Assembly: GCA_012295275.1 (NCBI GenBank)
Contig: CM022672.1
Coordinates: 28,162,472-28,226,471, forward strand
Source: Chrysomallon squamiferum
Lineage: Eukaryota > Mollusca > Gastropoda > Neomphalida > Peltospiridae
DNA: 64,000 bases
Direction: 5' to 3'
The notes under the pieces were generated by a model that was given only the letters and a program-made list of their open reading frames with translations, did not search any database and was not told the origin of the DNA. Within the stretch, counting starts at the first letter, position 1; the number at the start of each line of letters is the position of its first letter. The position numbers and the translations under genes were made by a program. This document shows, one piece after another, positions 1 through 14,263 of this stretch.

Positions 1-600
1 CAGACGACACAACTTCCCTTTCTCTTATATAGTTGCAGCTAACAGTAAAGCCTACATTGTTCTTATCCATGTTTATTTAGATAAACCTCTAGCAGGATGT
101 GACCCCATTATCATTTATTTGTAGTTCATTTTCACCCCTTTAGACTCAGCATTTTCCAGCTTTATGTACAAGCAATGGTGCCTTCCATTAAAAGTCTGTT
201 GAAATGTTTTCTTGTAATTACTATTCTTTTAAAAGGTTTCTGTTGCTTTCGTTAAAGCAGTAATTATTCTTGAATGATTACTTTGTCACAGTCTATAAGC
301 AATTATCAATAACTGTGTTGGTAATGTTGATCAGAACATACCAATGATTTTATACTTCAATACTACTACTAATTATTATAATTCTGTGTCGTTTTTAATT
401 TTTTTTTTTTAATTCTTATTAAGAGGTTTTCTATTCCTTGAGATTATTATCACTATTTGTTTTCTTCTTTGTCCTGCTTCTGAAATAGCATTGCAGTTCT
501 GACATTGGCAAACAACATTTCTCACAATTCACCTTCTGCTTTCAGTACAGATGCTTTTAAGTGTCAGAACTAAATCTGAAAAGTGGACCATTAATTTTTT
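1..600. other. AT-rich non-coding sequence
   Basis: No open frame, RNA gene or recognisable repeat was seen here. It lies just upstream of the LINE remnant and could include more of that element decayed past recognition. Confidence 0.4.
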
Positions 601-619
601 TTCATCTGAAAATGCGTAA

Positions 620-2150
620 GTTTACAACAAGCATTTCTCTGTGGTGGAATTTCAGTATGCTCTTCAGTTAACCCATACTTCAGTAGGACCAGATGAATTT
701 TATTATAAGTTATTAAACATTTACCTGTTCATCTTTCATATTTCTTTTGAATATTTTAAATAATATCTGGAGAATTTCCTTCTGATTGGAGGAAAGCAAT
801 TATTATTCCTATTCCCAAGCCGATAAGGATCCAGTAAATCCTACTAGTTATTGTTCTATCACTTTGACAAGTTGTATTTTAAAACCAAAGAAAGAATAAT
901 CAATCATGGACTAGTCATGTGCACTGTGATGTAGTATGGCTGATAACCTTGTTACATTTGAAACATTTTATAAGAGAAGCTTCCATCCATAATCAGGATT
1001 TGGTTTGTGTATTTGGGGGTTCTTTTTGGAATGAATAAGGTTTACAGTGTCACGTGGAAGATTTTAAATAACTTCCATGGCATGGGCCTAAGACTAAGAG
1101 GTCAATTTCCTGTTTTTATTTCTCAGTTTTCAAAAGGCAAAAAGGTCATGCTCTCTTTTTATAGCTCTCTTGCCTAAACATAATTGTGAATGCTTTGTGT
1201 ATGAGTCAACATTTAAGTCTTACATCCTACATATAATGCAGTGTTTGACAATAAATATATGAATTTGTTTGATGCAAACCAAATGCTGTTTGGTCTTTGC
1301 ATTAAGTGCTTTTTGTCGTTTTCCAACACTGATTTAAGCGACACTTTGGAAACTCCTTCATATTTTGTTTTATCACTTTACTGTACCATCATAAGTTGCC
1401 TTTCATCCTGTGCATCTGAAGAAAGATTGTACAGATGTGTTAGGGTATAAACAGTTTTTCATGGAAATTAAAAACAAGTACCGAGATTACATTCCCTTTT
1501 CTACAGATGGATCACAGGGTGGGAATTCTGTAGCTTGTGCTAGTTCTTCCATCAGATATGCAATACTTATGAGAATGACTGACTCCACATCAGTCTTTAA
1601 TGCTAAAGTTTGGGCAATCATAAAAGCCGTGGAAGAAATAAAGGATTCTAGTGCATCCAAATTTATTATTTTTACCAACTCACTTTCAAGACCCCAAGCT
1701 TTAGATACTATGAAGCAGGACCATTCCTTATTTGGGAAGGTTATATGAAAGTTGGTCTTTTTATCTAAAGCAAATAAAGATACAGTTTATTTGTTGGGTA
1801 CCCAGCCATGCTGGCATAAGATGTAATGAAAAAGCTTTGAACTTGCCACATGCAAATTGGTGTACCTTCTACTGATTTTAAACATTATATTGGCCAGAAT
1901 ATCGTCTCCACTTGGCAAAAGGACTAGAATGGCATATTCATGATGACCACTTCATTGTGTCAAGTCATCCCTGAGGGACTGGCAGGAAAGATGAGATAGC
2001 CTTGTGTCATGTTTATATTGGTCGTACTTATTTAACTCCATTCATTTATCCTGATGAAGGATCAACTACCTCAGTGTGAACACTGTCGGTGTACTTCAAC
2101 AGTGCATCACATTTTGGTGGCGTGCCATTGTCAATTCCATCCTTAAAGAT
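620..2150 (+). mobile_element. Decayed non-LTR retrotransposon (LINE with RT and RNase H)
   Basis: Broken plus-strand frames resemble a jockey/I-type LINE. Around 660-1130 there are reverse-transcriptase-like pieces, 'TSVGPDEFYYKLL' and further on 'HGMGLRLRGQFPVFIS', separated by stops. At 1480-1745 an RNase H segment follows, with 'STDGSQGGNSVACA' and 'VWAIIKAVEEIKDSSASKF'. At about 2050-2140 a terminal Cys/His-like piece reads 'QLPQCEHCRCTSTVHHILVA'. This order (RT, RNase H, then a zinc-knuckle-like end) matches the 3' half of such LINEs. Many stops and frame changes show that it is dead. The clade is inferred from remembered motifs, not from a search. Confidence 0.75.
1410..1748 (+). pseudogene. 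RNase H domain remnant of LINE ORF2
   Basis: This 112-codon open stretch is the best-preserved part of the LINE remnant. It has the RNase HI pattern of LINE proteins: an acidic 'TDGS' strand, a 'VFNAKVWAIIKAVE' helix where many active copies have Glu (E-A-W), and a 'FIIFTNS' strand where active copies have FTDS. The Asp-to-Asn change in the last motif would remove a metal ligand. The methionine at the frame start has no special meaning, because the domain continues from upstream frames. Confidence 0.7.
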
Positions 2151-2277
2151 TAGAAATTTTTAAAGTTACAGAATTTTGCTATAAATTTTAATTTATTTAA
2201 ACTATGATACTTTTATTTTTCATGCTCAATAGCCAATACCCAATAGCCAATGTTTTTTGCTGATGGCTTATCATTAC

Positions 2278-2283
2278 TTTATT
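2278..2283 (-). terminator. Candidate poly(A) signal of GALC paralogue A
   Basis: AATAAA on the minus strand, about 210 nt downstream of the paralogue A stop codon. It is the first such hexamer found by eye. No transcript evidence is available. Confidence 0.4.
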
Positions 2284-2494
2284 TATTCATTTTTTCACCA
2301 TCTATATAGGTTTTCTGAATACACATAAAAATAAACATTGTCAATAAAAATTCAGGGCTTTATATAATCTACATGGAATTTTCATTTTATAAAGATTTCT
2401 GAGGCTTAGCCATAACAAAACAATCTATGTTAACTGTATTATTAATAATTTTGCTTTGCTTTACCATTACATTTTGTAATCTTAAGTTTTCTTT

Positions 2495-2593
2495 TTAATT
2501 TCTTGTTCTTCCTATTTTCTTGATAAAGTTTTTCCCCATTTTCTGAATGAAATTTCTTCCATGGCGTTTTTTCATATTAAAAGAATTCCCCAA
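2495..2593 (-). other. Basic C-terminal tail of GALC paralogue A
   Basis: After the last conserved strand of the lectin-like domain, paralogue A continues for about 34 residues rich in Lys and Arg. It contains an imperfect 8-residue repeat, 'RNFIQKMG' then 'KNFIKKIG'. Paralogue B ends with a different, less basic tail. No function is assigned. Confidence 0.7.
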
Positions 2594-4724
2594 ATCTGCT
2601 GTTGTCACTCTAAGATTATCAAAATCTGCTATTCCATATGAGTCAGTACCAACTCCAGCAAAACCTGAAGATGGTTTACTTGGAACAGTAATGTTAAACA
2701 GCAGGTAACCATTCACTCCACCAGTCACATATCCATTCTGAAACAAAAAATATTAAACAGTTTATCAATATTCTTTTCCACCATTAATAAAGATTCAATT
2801 AACCCAGTTCTCTCATTAATTATTAATCAAGTTCCATCACTACATTAGCATATTATTAATCAAGTTATCTCATTAAGGTAGTTACATCACTAAAATGGCA
2901 TCTCACTAAACTAGTTGTAACAGCAATCTGGCACATCATTAATCTGCTTCTATCAGTAATCTGGCATATCATTAATCTGCTTCTATCAGTAATCTGGCAT
3001 ATCATTAATCTGATTCTATCAATAGTCTGGCATATCATTAATCTGCTTCTATCAATAGTCTGGTATATCATTAATCTGCTTCTATCAGTAATCTGGCATA
3101 TCATTAATCTGCTTCTATCAGTAATCTGGCATATCATTAATCTGCTTCTATCAATAATCTGGCATATCATTAATCTGCTTCTATCATTAATCTGGCATAT
3201 CATTAATCTGCTTCTATCAGTAATCTGGAATATTATTAATCTATAACTAACCTGACATATCATCATAAAGAATATTTCATCTCTAAATATTTTTTTATGT
3301 TGTTGCTAACCTCCTATAGCTGATTTCAAGGTTACATGATCCACAGGATCAAATTCAACATTAAACCATTATAAACAAACTACATGCTAAATATTTGAAT
3401 TCCTTATGGAATTCCCTTTCGAATAGCACCAATATTATGAATGTAGGCCCACTGTTGTTGAGATATAGATATCTAAAGAATGGTGATCATGTCCATTTTG
3501 ACCAAAAATATATTCTGAAGGGTCACATTACCAAAAGTATTGGCCTGATGTAAAAAATGTGTTATTTGTAACTATTCGAATCAGTCAGGTGAACTGACAA
3601 GGAATTATTCTAAGATACTAGATATACATACAGATGAATAACATACTTTGGCAAGCATAAACAGTTTGTTCCAGCCATGCCTTACTGCTTCATATTCTCT
3701 CCCTCCTCTTATTATTTTGTTTCTTGCTGCCATGAAATAAAGAAAAAATAATTCACTCTACTTTTTTATTTTTTTTTTCTGAATATAATGTTGATAAAAG
3801 AAGTAGACTTTAACTTTAATCTTATTTTAAATATTTCAGTTAATCAGTAGGTTGCCATAATATACAGACTATTTTTGATTTCACCAATAGTTAATCAGTG
3901 AATAATTTAATCCATTATGTTCTACTTCTGTTGTTTTGGGGGTGTTTTTTTGTTTTTGTTGTTGTTGTTTTGGGGGGGGGGGGTATTTCAGTTTGACTGG
4001 TGTCATTCATACTGAGTAAAAATATACAAAAACAAAACGAGTACTAATACAAACAGTATTAACCAGTTACAATAATTACTATAAATACAATTACCAAACT
4101 TGCTGATGATAAGAAAAACATAATCAGTTTACAAATAATTATAACTATTATACCTAAAGAATTACAAACTGTCACAATAATTATATCACAGTTACCTAAG
4201 TCACTAGTAACCAGAAACAAATTGTCATTTGGGAACAGGTAAAAGAAAATGCCTACAGCTTCATAACTCCAGCAACCAGTATTGGTGATATGAACTGCAA
4301 CAAACACCCCAGTTGTTCCATTTACCTCTCCTACTTTCATATCAGCTTCAATATAGATATCAGTCCTTTAAGAAAAAACCCACAATATTTAAGGTTTATC
4401 TTTGGTGATATTCAGTAATATTTAAGTGTGCCTAACATGATACAAAAACCTAAAAATATTTTATAATTTCTTACATTTTAAAAAAATGTCTGTTATATTC
4501 CACATGTCAAAAATTGCTACCTCTTACCACTTACAATTATTGTTTCTTTTACAAAATATTTACAATAATACATGTCATTTTGTAAGAGAGGATTATTTTA
4601 CACAGGAATCAAAAAAAAAAACACATAGGAAAAAAGAATAAATATATAGCATTAATCTACTTTATCTCTAATCAAATTTTGGAGACATGCCCATGCACAC
4701 ACGTGCACGCATTAACATGCACAG

Positions 4725-4770
<46 letters not shown>

Positions 4771-7700
4771 CAATGTAAAGGTAAGATTTCAAATTTTCCA
4801 CTCATGCATTTTTTATTCGGATAGGACTTCAAATTAACAGCACCAAAATACCTGTTTCACTCCGTTTTATTTACTATCCATGGATTGTGTGATTATAATA
4901 AATTCATGAAAATAAAGATTTTACAAACCAGTTTGCTTGTCCTAGTAAATTGATAGTAGCATCCAGATAACCAGCTGTGGTACACCATACAACAGGTTTT
5001 TCTAAAACCACTTGTCTCATTACTTTACCGTGGTCCTCATCGCCAGCTACTACCTCAAATGATCCACTCTGCATCGCCAACAGTAACGGTTCTGCATGGT
5101 TGTCATATACTGAAATAATAACAATAATGACTATAATGATAAAAATACCAATATTACTATCAAAAAACAAAAAACAGCAATAATAACAACAAAAAAAACA
5201 AAAACAATAATAGCATCAATATTAACATTATTAATAATAAATCAAATTTGACTATTTTTTTAACTGTATATGTCTTAATACTTATAATAAATACTAGTTT
5301 TAATTTAGCACTACCTTTTGATATAACTATTATTGCACAGAATTTACTACAAATATTATATTCCTTCCACTGCTGCTGCATCTTCTGCAGTCCCATGAAG
5401 CATAATAATAATAAATAGAAATAGAAATAAATGGTTGTTTTATTTATTTTTATATTATTTTACCTTCAAAATCCTCAACATAAGGTAGAGTAAACTGGGC
5501 TGGAGGTGGGGGAGGCCCATAATCTCCATGACTTCCTATCTTTAGTGTTGTCAGTGTATACAACTCATCCACCCCCAAGTTTAGTTTCAGTTTTCCATTG
5601 TGAACCTGACAAAAAGTTCAAAATTTTAGAATTTGCTTAACAAAAGTGGAAAAAATTCAATATATATATATATATATATGTATATATATGTCTGTCTGAC
5701 AGTACTGTTACGATGGATGAGTCAAAAAGTGAGACACAAAATGTTAAGTTCCACACTGCCAATTGTCAAAAAATATGTAGTAAAATTTATTATATTCAGA
5801 TCTAAAATAAGACAACTACATATCCATGTATTATCATGAGAATTTCAACATTATTTTTTAAGGTAAAATGTTCTGTTACAGAACTGTTTAGTTCATTCAC
5901 AAATCATAGCTATTCTTTATACTTTCTTCACATTTCTTTTCATTTGGTCAAACATGTATATCCAAATTAACAGCCTGGTCTACCTTCTGATTACTAACTA
6001 TGAAGTAATATAATCAATAAAGTGTACATAACTATAAACAAATTAAATTTAAAAGCAACACAAAGTGCATTTATAGATTAAATGCGATTGATGCAGCTTG
6101 GAATAAAAATGTATGTTAGGATGACTGGGATCAACAATCATTTGCAGTTGTATGTTGTTTTTGTGTCTCAGAATGTACTTTAAAATACATTATTGATTAA
6201 CTGTTAAGTCTTTTCCAATGCTATGTTTATAATTCATATTTAAATACTTTTATTGGTTCAAGCTTCTTGAAGAAAATAGATTCATCTCCATTAAATTGTA
6301 GCTTGGTGTACCAAACATTTAACTCATTTATATTGGCCTGAAAAGAAAGAAAAAAGACAAACAGTTATAGATCAATCTTGTAAAAATACATATTTTACAT
6401 ACATTTTTAGCAGACAATCCAAATATATTTTACATATTTACAACAAATAGCTAAAATAATTTTATTTATCTCAAAATACTTGTTTTATAATCAAACTAAA
6501 ATAATAAAGCCTTTAACAGAAATCTTATTTTCTTCAGTTTTGTGTATTTTACCTGTATGTGACCTAGTGACTACATACAATTACATGAAGAGTTAGCCTA
6601 TAATAAAAACAATTAGTAAATGACAAAACTAGAATTTAACAACATAAATTGTTTTGTTTTTTAAATAAAATAACATTTAGTCATGTAAATATTTTTTTAA
6701 TTAAAGTTGAATTTAACAGTATACATCAGGTTTTTGAAATAATAAAATATGCAGTCATGTAAATAAATGTTTTTAATTAACATGTAAATTTTGATTTAAA
6801 TTTTGAACAAATAACGTTTGAAGTGCTTACAAAAGACCCTTTCAGATTAAGAATCACAGTTTGTGTTTTGACAGTGTAATATGGCAGCACTGGGCGAATA
6901 CACACAGAATGATTGTGACTCTGAAAAAGAAAACTCAGATACATCTTATCCTTGTTTTTATTTTCAGGTGTGAGAACTAAAATTAAATAGATTTAGTATA
7001 CGAACAGTAACAGAAACAATCAGCAACATATTACTGTGTGAGCATATGTGCATGCAGATGTAAATGTGTTTGTGTGTATATGTTTTTGTGTGTTTCAACA
7101 ATATGCATACACACCATAGTTTCAATAATAATAGAAAGATCTTTTCCATCAAGACTTATCAGTGAAACATATGATCCGCCAAAGTCAAACATTCCAACAC
7201 CAGAACCATGTCGCAGGTAAGACCAGCCAATGTTTGTAAACTGTGTGGTATGTGCTGAAAAAAACACAGAACAAATCTGAAAATAAATTTAATATTGTTA
7301 CATGATTTTTGTTTTATTTTATTTACTTTATAATGTAATTAAAGATTTCTTTATAAATACTGTCCTTAGTTCATGTTTTCCTCATATAGTTTTCTAAAAC
7401 AAACAATATTTTGAAGTTATTCTTTTTTACATTAAACCTCTTTATTCTTCATGAATATCAATATGATAATACATATCAAAATTAACGATAAATAAGATAA
7501 GTAACTTTTTGAATACATGACTAGTAAAGATTTTTTACTTTTGTTAGTCTTTTTAAATATATTTCTGTTCATGATTTACATATTATAAATCTAATTATTT
7601 ACAATAAAACTCACTCTATAAACACTTATGTCCTGACAAGAACAAAGATTTGTATAAAATGGTTTTGGCATGGCCAAAACATTAATGGCCATATCACTTA

Positions 7701-8834
7701 ATAAGTCATAATTTTATTGGTCAGTTTTGACATTAGAGTACTTAATAATCAACACAATTTAAAGAACACTATTAAAGTACATACTAATTTACCTGATGTC
7801 CATATAGGACTAGATACATTGTAGTTTCCACTCCATGGTTGTCTAGCAGTCATCAAAGAATCACGATCCCAAGGTAAACCCTCATAGTAACTGTCTATCA
7901 AGTTCCATGCTATTGTACTGTGTATATAATTAAGTAATAAATTAATTAATTAATAATATTATTAAATATCAATTTTAAAAACTAAAACTAATTATGGGTT
8001 CAAGCATATAAAAAATACACTGCAACTAGTCGATAAAAAGAACTTGCAAATTTGCATTAAAATCATTTCTATAGCATTTAACAGCCATTAATAAAATATA
8101 CAGAGTTAAACCATTTTTCATTACATTACTCAAATCCAAGTCAAACATTCTGCAGTTACCTGGACAGTTCATTTCAGATATTCCATGCAATACATCATAA
8201 AGATAGTATATTTATATATAGCACATTTGTAATGAGTAAAAGTGTGACTGCAAAAAATAAAAATGGAACAAAAAGGATCGAAATTTCTTTCACAGACAGT
8301 AGCAACTTTCACTCTCATTGTCATTGCAATTGGTCATATAATCAATAAAAAAAGCTCCTGATTCAAAGAGTTAAACAAATTATTATTTTACATTCAACAT
8401 GTTTATAAAGCTTGGGATAATAAAAAAAATACAAAGATGAGGTTATATTTTATTTTATTTCAAAAAAATAAAACTAGATCATTGCATTTGTTTATTCTAT
8501 CAAGCTTTATAAACAAACTAAACATCAAAATTAATGTTTAACTGTTCCTTATAAAACTACCTCGTCATGAAGCCATTTACATAGTTCCAGTTGAGAATCT
8601 GAAAAAAAAATTAGTAGACAGACAAAAAAAAAAGAAGTAAAAGAAAATATAGATGAAGAAGACAATGTGATAAAAACATTTAAAAAAAAGAAGTAAAATT
8701 CAAATCTTCTAAATGAAACTGACACTTAATTCATCCCAAACAATAGATTTTTAATACATATTAGAATGAAGTAAATCTGCAGTGGATAAACAAACTAATT
8801 ATAAATGTGAAAATGTGTGCTTATTGTGTAGGGC

Positions 8835-8871
<37 letters not shown>

Positions 8872-8922
8872 GTGTCCACATATATACTAATCTGTTTATC
8901 TTAATGGTCCACAATACAAATG

Positions 8923-8953
<31 letters not shown>

Positions 8954-9765
8954 CATCTGGATGAACTAACTAACTTCAAACTGTACATGACTAAACATAT
9001 CTGAGAATCCCCCCCAAAAAGTAAAAAAAACTTTATAGCTGGACATATGCCCACAAGGCTTGATAATTATTGGGAGAGTAGCTTAATCATCTTCTTTCTG
9101 ATGAAGTTTAAAACAAAACAGTGTTTTGGTTTATCAGTAATATCCATACTAACCATAATCACTCTGCAAAATTAAACTGAAATATCCACTCCTAAGTTTT
9201 GTAAACTTACCCTAGCCCAGCAGCCCCCACCAGTCAGATCATTGAAAGTGCTGTAATCCTCCGATGACCACAACTGTTTACCAGTCTGAAGTGCTTCTAG
9301 AGGTGATATTGTTCCAGGATAGTGGACACTAAAATAATAGTAATAGTTGTAACTTTGAGATGTTAGTGGTAGTAATAGAGTATTAATACTAGTTGTAGGT
9401 GTAGTAACAGAGTATTAATAGTTATAGAGTATTAATACTAGTAGTACATGTAGTAATAGTTGTAGTAATAGCAGTAATAACAGTAGAGTAGCAATACATA
9501 GTGGAAGGCTAGAAATAATTATACCAATAAATAATAATGGTAGCAGTAAAAATAATAATATTAGTAATAACAACATTAATAATAGTAGTAGTTTTATTGG
9601 TTGTAGTGGAAGTAATAATAATAAAGGCAGTACAACTAGTAGTAGTAGTAGTAGCAGTAGTAGTAATTGTAGTAGTAGTAGTAGGAATAGAGCAGTAGTA
9701 CTAGTATTAGAATAGTAATACTAGTAATAATCGTAGCAATAGTTGCAGTTGTATCAGATCAACTA

Positions 9766-9800
<35 letters not shown>

Positions 9801-12800
9801 CAGATAGTAGTGGTAATACTATTAGTAATAGTGGAAACGTGAAGTAACTACAACATCAAGATTACTTACCCAATGTAATCAACAGCAGCTGCAAATTCAG
9901 TGTTTGTCAAAATGTCATTAACAACACCCCAACCTCCGTCATCAGCCACAACAATTCGAGTACTTTGAAAACCAGAGTTGTCTAATACTTTTCTCAAAGT
10001 CTATATAGATATAACATTATCAAAATTTGTAATTGAGTAATAGAGTATTTTTAAAGAAAATAACTAAGTAATTTACCTTGGATATCTTAAGGTAGCTTAT
10101 TAACTTTCCATTCTATTCATGTATTTTTGACTATATTAATTATTATCTGTTTTTTATAAATATATTAACAGAAAAACTAGAAATGAGAAATATTTTATAG
10201 GTAATGCTCTGAAAAAAATAAACCACTAGTAAATAAAACAAAATTGTATTCAATATTAATGTTTCTTGTCCAGTTTTTTGTACTTTTGTAAACAGGTTTA
10301 TAATTTATTTTTCTTCAATATCAGTTTTATAAAAACTAATACTGAGAAATGGATAATATATAACCAGAAGATCAAACAACTTTGAATTTCACCATGTATA
10401 TAATAATAGGAAAATTGATTAAATAATATATGCTAAATAAAAAGGTGAGGGAAATTATTGGTTATACTACATAAGATGTACAGTGGTACCTGTCTTTGGC
10501 AGCCCATATGATGAGCGGCCATCTAGGATGTACGCTTTTCCAAGACTCGACTGAACTCAGATGCAGACAGCATTTTTAAAAATTACAATTGCACTGCTAA
10601 AGCAGATGGTCCTACCAGTTTGGATTTGTCTTTCCCAAAATAAATAATTTTATCGTACAACAGCTTTATATAACATTTTTAATAATAATATTAAATATCA
10701 ATTTTAAAAACTAAAATTAATTATGGGTTCAAGCATATAAAAAATACACTGCAACTAGTCCATAAAAAGAAGTTGCAAATTTGCAAAAAATCATTTCTAT
10801 AGCATTTAACAGCCATTAATAAAATATACAGAGTTAAACCATTTTTCATTACATTATTCAAATACAAGTCAAACATTCTGCGGTTACCTGGACAATTCAT
10901 TTCAGACATTCCATGCACTAAATTATATTCAAACAAATTGTCTGTAATTGTTGTGCCGCTAATGAGAGGACATCTGCAATGTAGGGATACTTTTGCTAGT
11001 CAGTACAAGACAGGTAACACTGTACTTTATAACAGCTGTTATCTATCTTACGAATGAAAAAGATAATGAGATATTTTAAACATTTCTTGGACCTCATAAA
11101 AGTTATTGGGTTAACAGTTGCACATAAAATAGGTAAGATAAACATGTAATGATTTTACCTTGACATATGTTTTCTCATAAGGTTTTTCATTCCAGATCTA
11201 AAATAAAAAATACAAATCTATTTATTACTAATTAATAATACATATTGTACCTTTCTTATTGTTATTTTAATTTTTTATAATTATTTATAATTATTCAAAT
11301 GATATTTTATACATGTAATAATACTGACTTAATTTTTACATTATAAATACTTCATAACTTTTTTTAAACAGGTAAATATATGTTAAAACAATCAATATTT
11401 CAGAAATATAAGGAAATTCAATTTCTTACGCCAATGAAGTCAATGTTAAGACCATGGATGAGTTTTGCCCCACGTATCCACTTCATGATATAAACAGACA
11501 GTCTGAGTGGATCAATGTATGGGTTCTGTGTTCCATTTCCAAGCCAGCCAGGAAAATTCCATGGTAAACCATACAGTTTGATATTTGGATTACGCTAAAA
11601 ATAAATATATAACAAGACCTTAAGATTTTTATAGACAACATTTTAAAATAACTAAAACTTCTTACTAGTGTTCATATTGCCACTAATGTCAACAGTTATC
11701 AAATTCATTTCTTATATAATATTATTAACATACTCGTTTAGCTTCTTTCATAAGCCACCATTCATAACCTCTGTTGTAGTTTTCATCCCAGTCATTGTGC
11801 ATGTGTGATGCTTCAGTGGCATCTAAAAACAAAACAAATTATTTAGCATGCTTAAAAATGCTTATAATACACAAATATAACAATCCTGGATCTAAAATGT
11901 TTTAATAAACATATTTAATTCCAAAGATGATTGAAAATTAAAATAAATATTGCAAACAATATTATTAGAATTTCAAGCACTTTTGAGATAATTAATTCAT
12001 CATTAGAACTCCTCAAGATAAATACATAGAAAGAGAGCAACAGACATAATACAACTTTAGTTTTATCTTTGCCAAAATGATTTCCTTGAAATTATCATTG
12101 AACTTATGAATACTACTAAATAATTATAGATCATAAATGGATTAAAGGAACAGTTGATACATTCTTCTCAGCTTCATAATTACAGACATGCATTTAATTA
12201 CTCAGCTTCAACTCTCACATCACTAACATTCAAAGAAATGTATCAAAACAGGAATAATATTTTTTAGTTTTGTTTGTTTGTTGTTGTTTTTCATGGGGGT
12301 TTATAGGACCTGCAAAAACATGTCTGAACATTAGGTATTTACTTGGTGTTCAGAACAGTTACCTGAACTTTGGGAATCACCTCCTATTTCAACTTTTAAA
12401 ATCTGCAGTGCTGCACCAAATTCTGGCTGTAAAATTTTAAAACAGGGTACAGGATGACACTTCTTACACACATCTGGTTTTTATTTATTCATCAAATTAC
12501 CAGAAAATTCACCTATTATTATGATCTAGATAAAAATCACATCTGGTACAATATATCCAAAAGGCTTTTAAATGGTCCGTCTCCAAAGTATGTCAACTTT
12601 TTCACATGATTATGTGGCAAATTACTGTTTTTACACTAAGAAGCACTAATATACTTATTATATTTAATAGTATTAATACTATATTTTTAACAATTATAGT
12701 CTTAAAATGTAAAAGTATAATGCAGTTTGATGTTTATCTTACTTTTCTTTTCTTTATTAGTTTTTTCAGTCCTAATTAAAATTGCTTGTATATGGTGATC

Positions 12801-14200
12801 CTTGTGCATTTTATATACTCAACGAATAAATGAATTAATATTTTCCATAATTTTGATCTTTAATACCATCACTATTGGATAAATTTCATACAGATCTTAA
12901 GTTGATTAATAAAATAAAAAAAATTAATAAATGGAAATATGTTATATTTTTTTAACCATCTTTTTTTCTGCCAGAATGTTCTTTCATCTGCATATAAAAC
13001 TTACAAAATGTTGTAACTAAAAATCATGGGTTTAAATGGTTTATAGACAAGGACTTTCCTATCAACCTGCTTTCAATTTTGCTGTTATGTTATTGAGAAC
13101 AGTAAAAGTAAAACATTTGACAGACCAATTCTAGAGAAGAACAGACAACAAGAGTAAAAAGAAAATGAAAATTAAAAGAGTACAAGAATTACCACTACTC
13201 TACTGTAAAAAACCAACCTTAAATAAGTAATCTAGAATTTCGCTACGTTGTTTTTCTTTGTATGCCATCAGCAACTTTGAAGTTGCCTGCAACATAAAAT
13301 GAATATTTAAATACATTATTTTACTTTCTGTAAATATTTATAAGAATAATGACACACAAACAATGATTGGAAATAATTATAAATCTTAAAAGATCTCTTC
13401 TGTATTTATATTTTGAATCTGTGATTCTTTCTCATTAATGAAAATAATCAGGAAAGAGTCCCAGTTATTCCTCTCACTATGTATCTAATCAATACACAGA
13501 AAAAAAATACACAACCATTTTGTATACAAAAATAACTGCCTCATCTGTTTCTACAGTTAGCTAGCCTTTCTCTTCCTATTTCTCCGTCACCTTCTTTTGC
13601 TACATTACCAGAACATTATAAACGTAACTATCAGATAAGCTATAATAATAAACCATGGCATCTTTTAAAGCAGAACCAGTCTTTCTTTTAAAACGGGTGA
13701 ACTTTCATCATCAAAGAATGTTCTCCTATAGCTGTAACTAATCTAATTTTTTTAATAAAACAATACATTATAACATATTTTTTTCATTTTTTTATTTTAT
13801 TTTATTTTATTTTATTTTTTGTGTTTTTTTTTTTTTTTTTTTTTTTTCATCTATACTGTCTCCAGAAAGCAAAGATAATGTCACAGACAGACTTCATTCT
13901 TTTAGATTTTACACATTCTCTTTACTGCATTGGAACCATGCTTTTTGTTTGTTTGGTTGGTTGCTGCTTTTTTTTTTTTTTTTCTTCTTCTTCTTTTTTT
14001 TTTTTTTTTTTTTTTAAACATCCCTTTCTGTTCTAATTTTTATTTGAGATTGCACACATGCTGAAATTAGCGGGGTTAAATGGATAATCTTGACAAACGT
14101 AACCAAACTATCAATAGTTTCCAATAAATTAGTTAACAATAGATAATTTAAATAAGCCTCTTTTTTTTAGATGTAAATTGTAATGAGTGTATTAGTGAAG

Positions 14201-14263
<63 letters not shown>

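Noticed and set aside
2865-3266. 133-aa minus-strand open frame with 11-residue repeats
   Set aside because: It is exactly the 33-bp minisatellite read in frame and lies inside an intron of GALC paralogue A. No start context or domain.
13821-14036. 71-aa plus-strand frame of Phe and Ser
   Set aside because: Translation of T-runs in intron 1 of GALC paralogue A.
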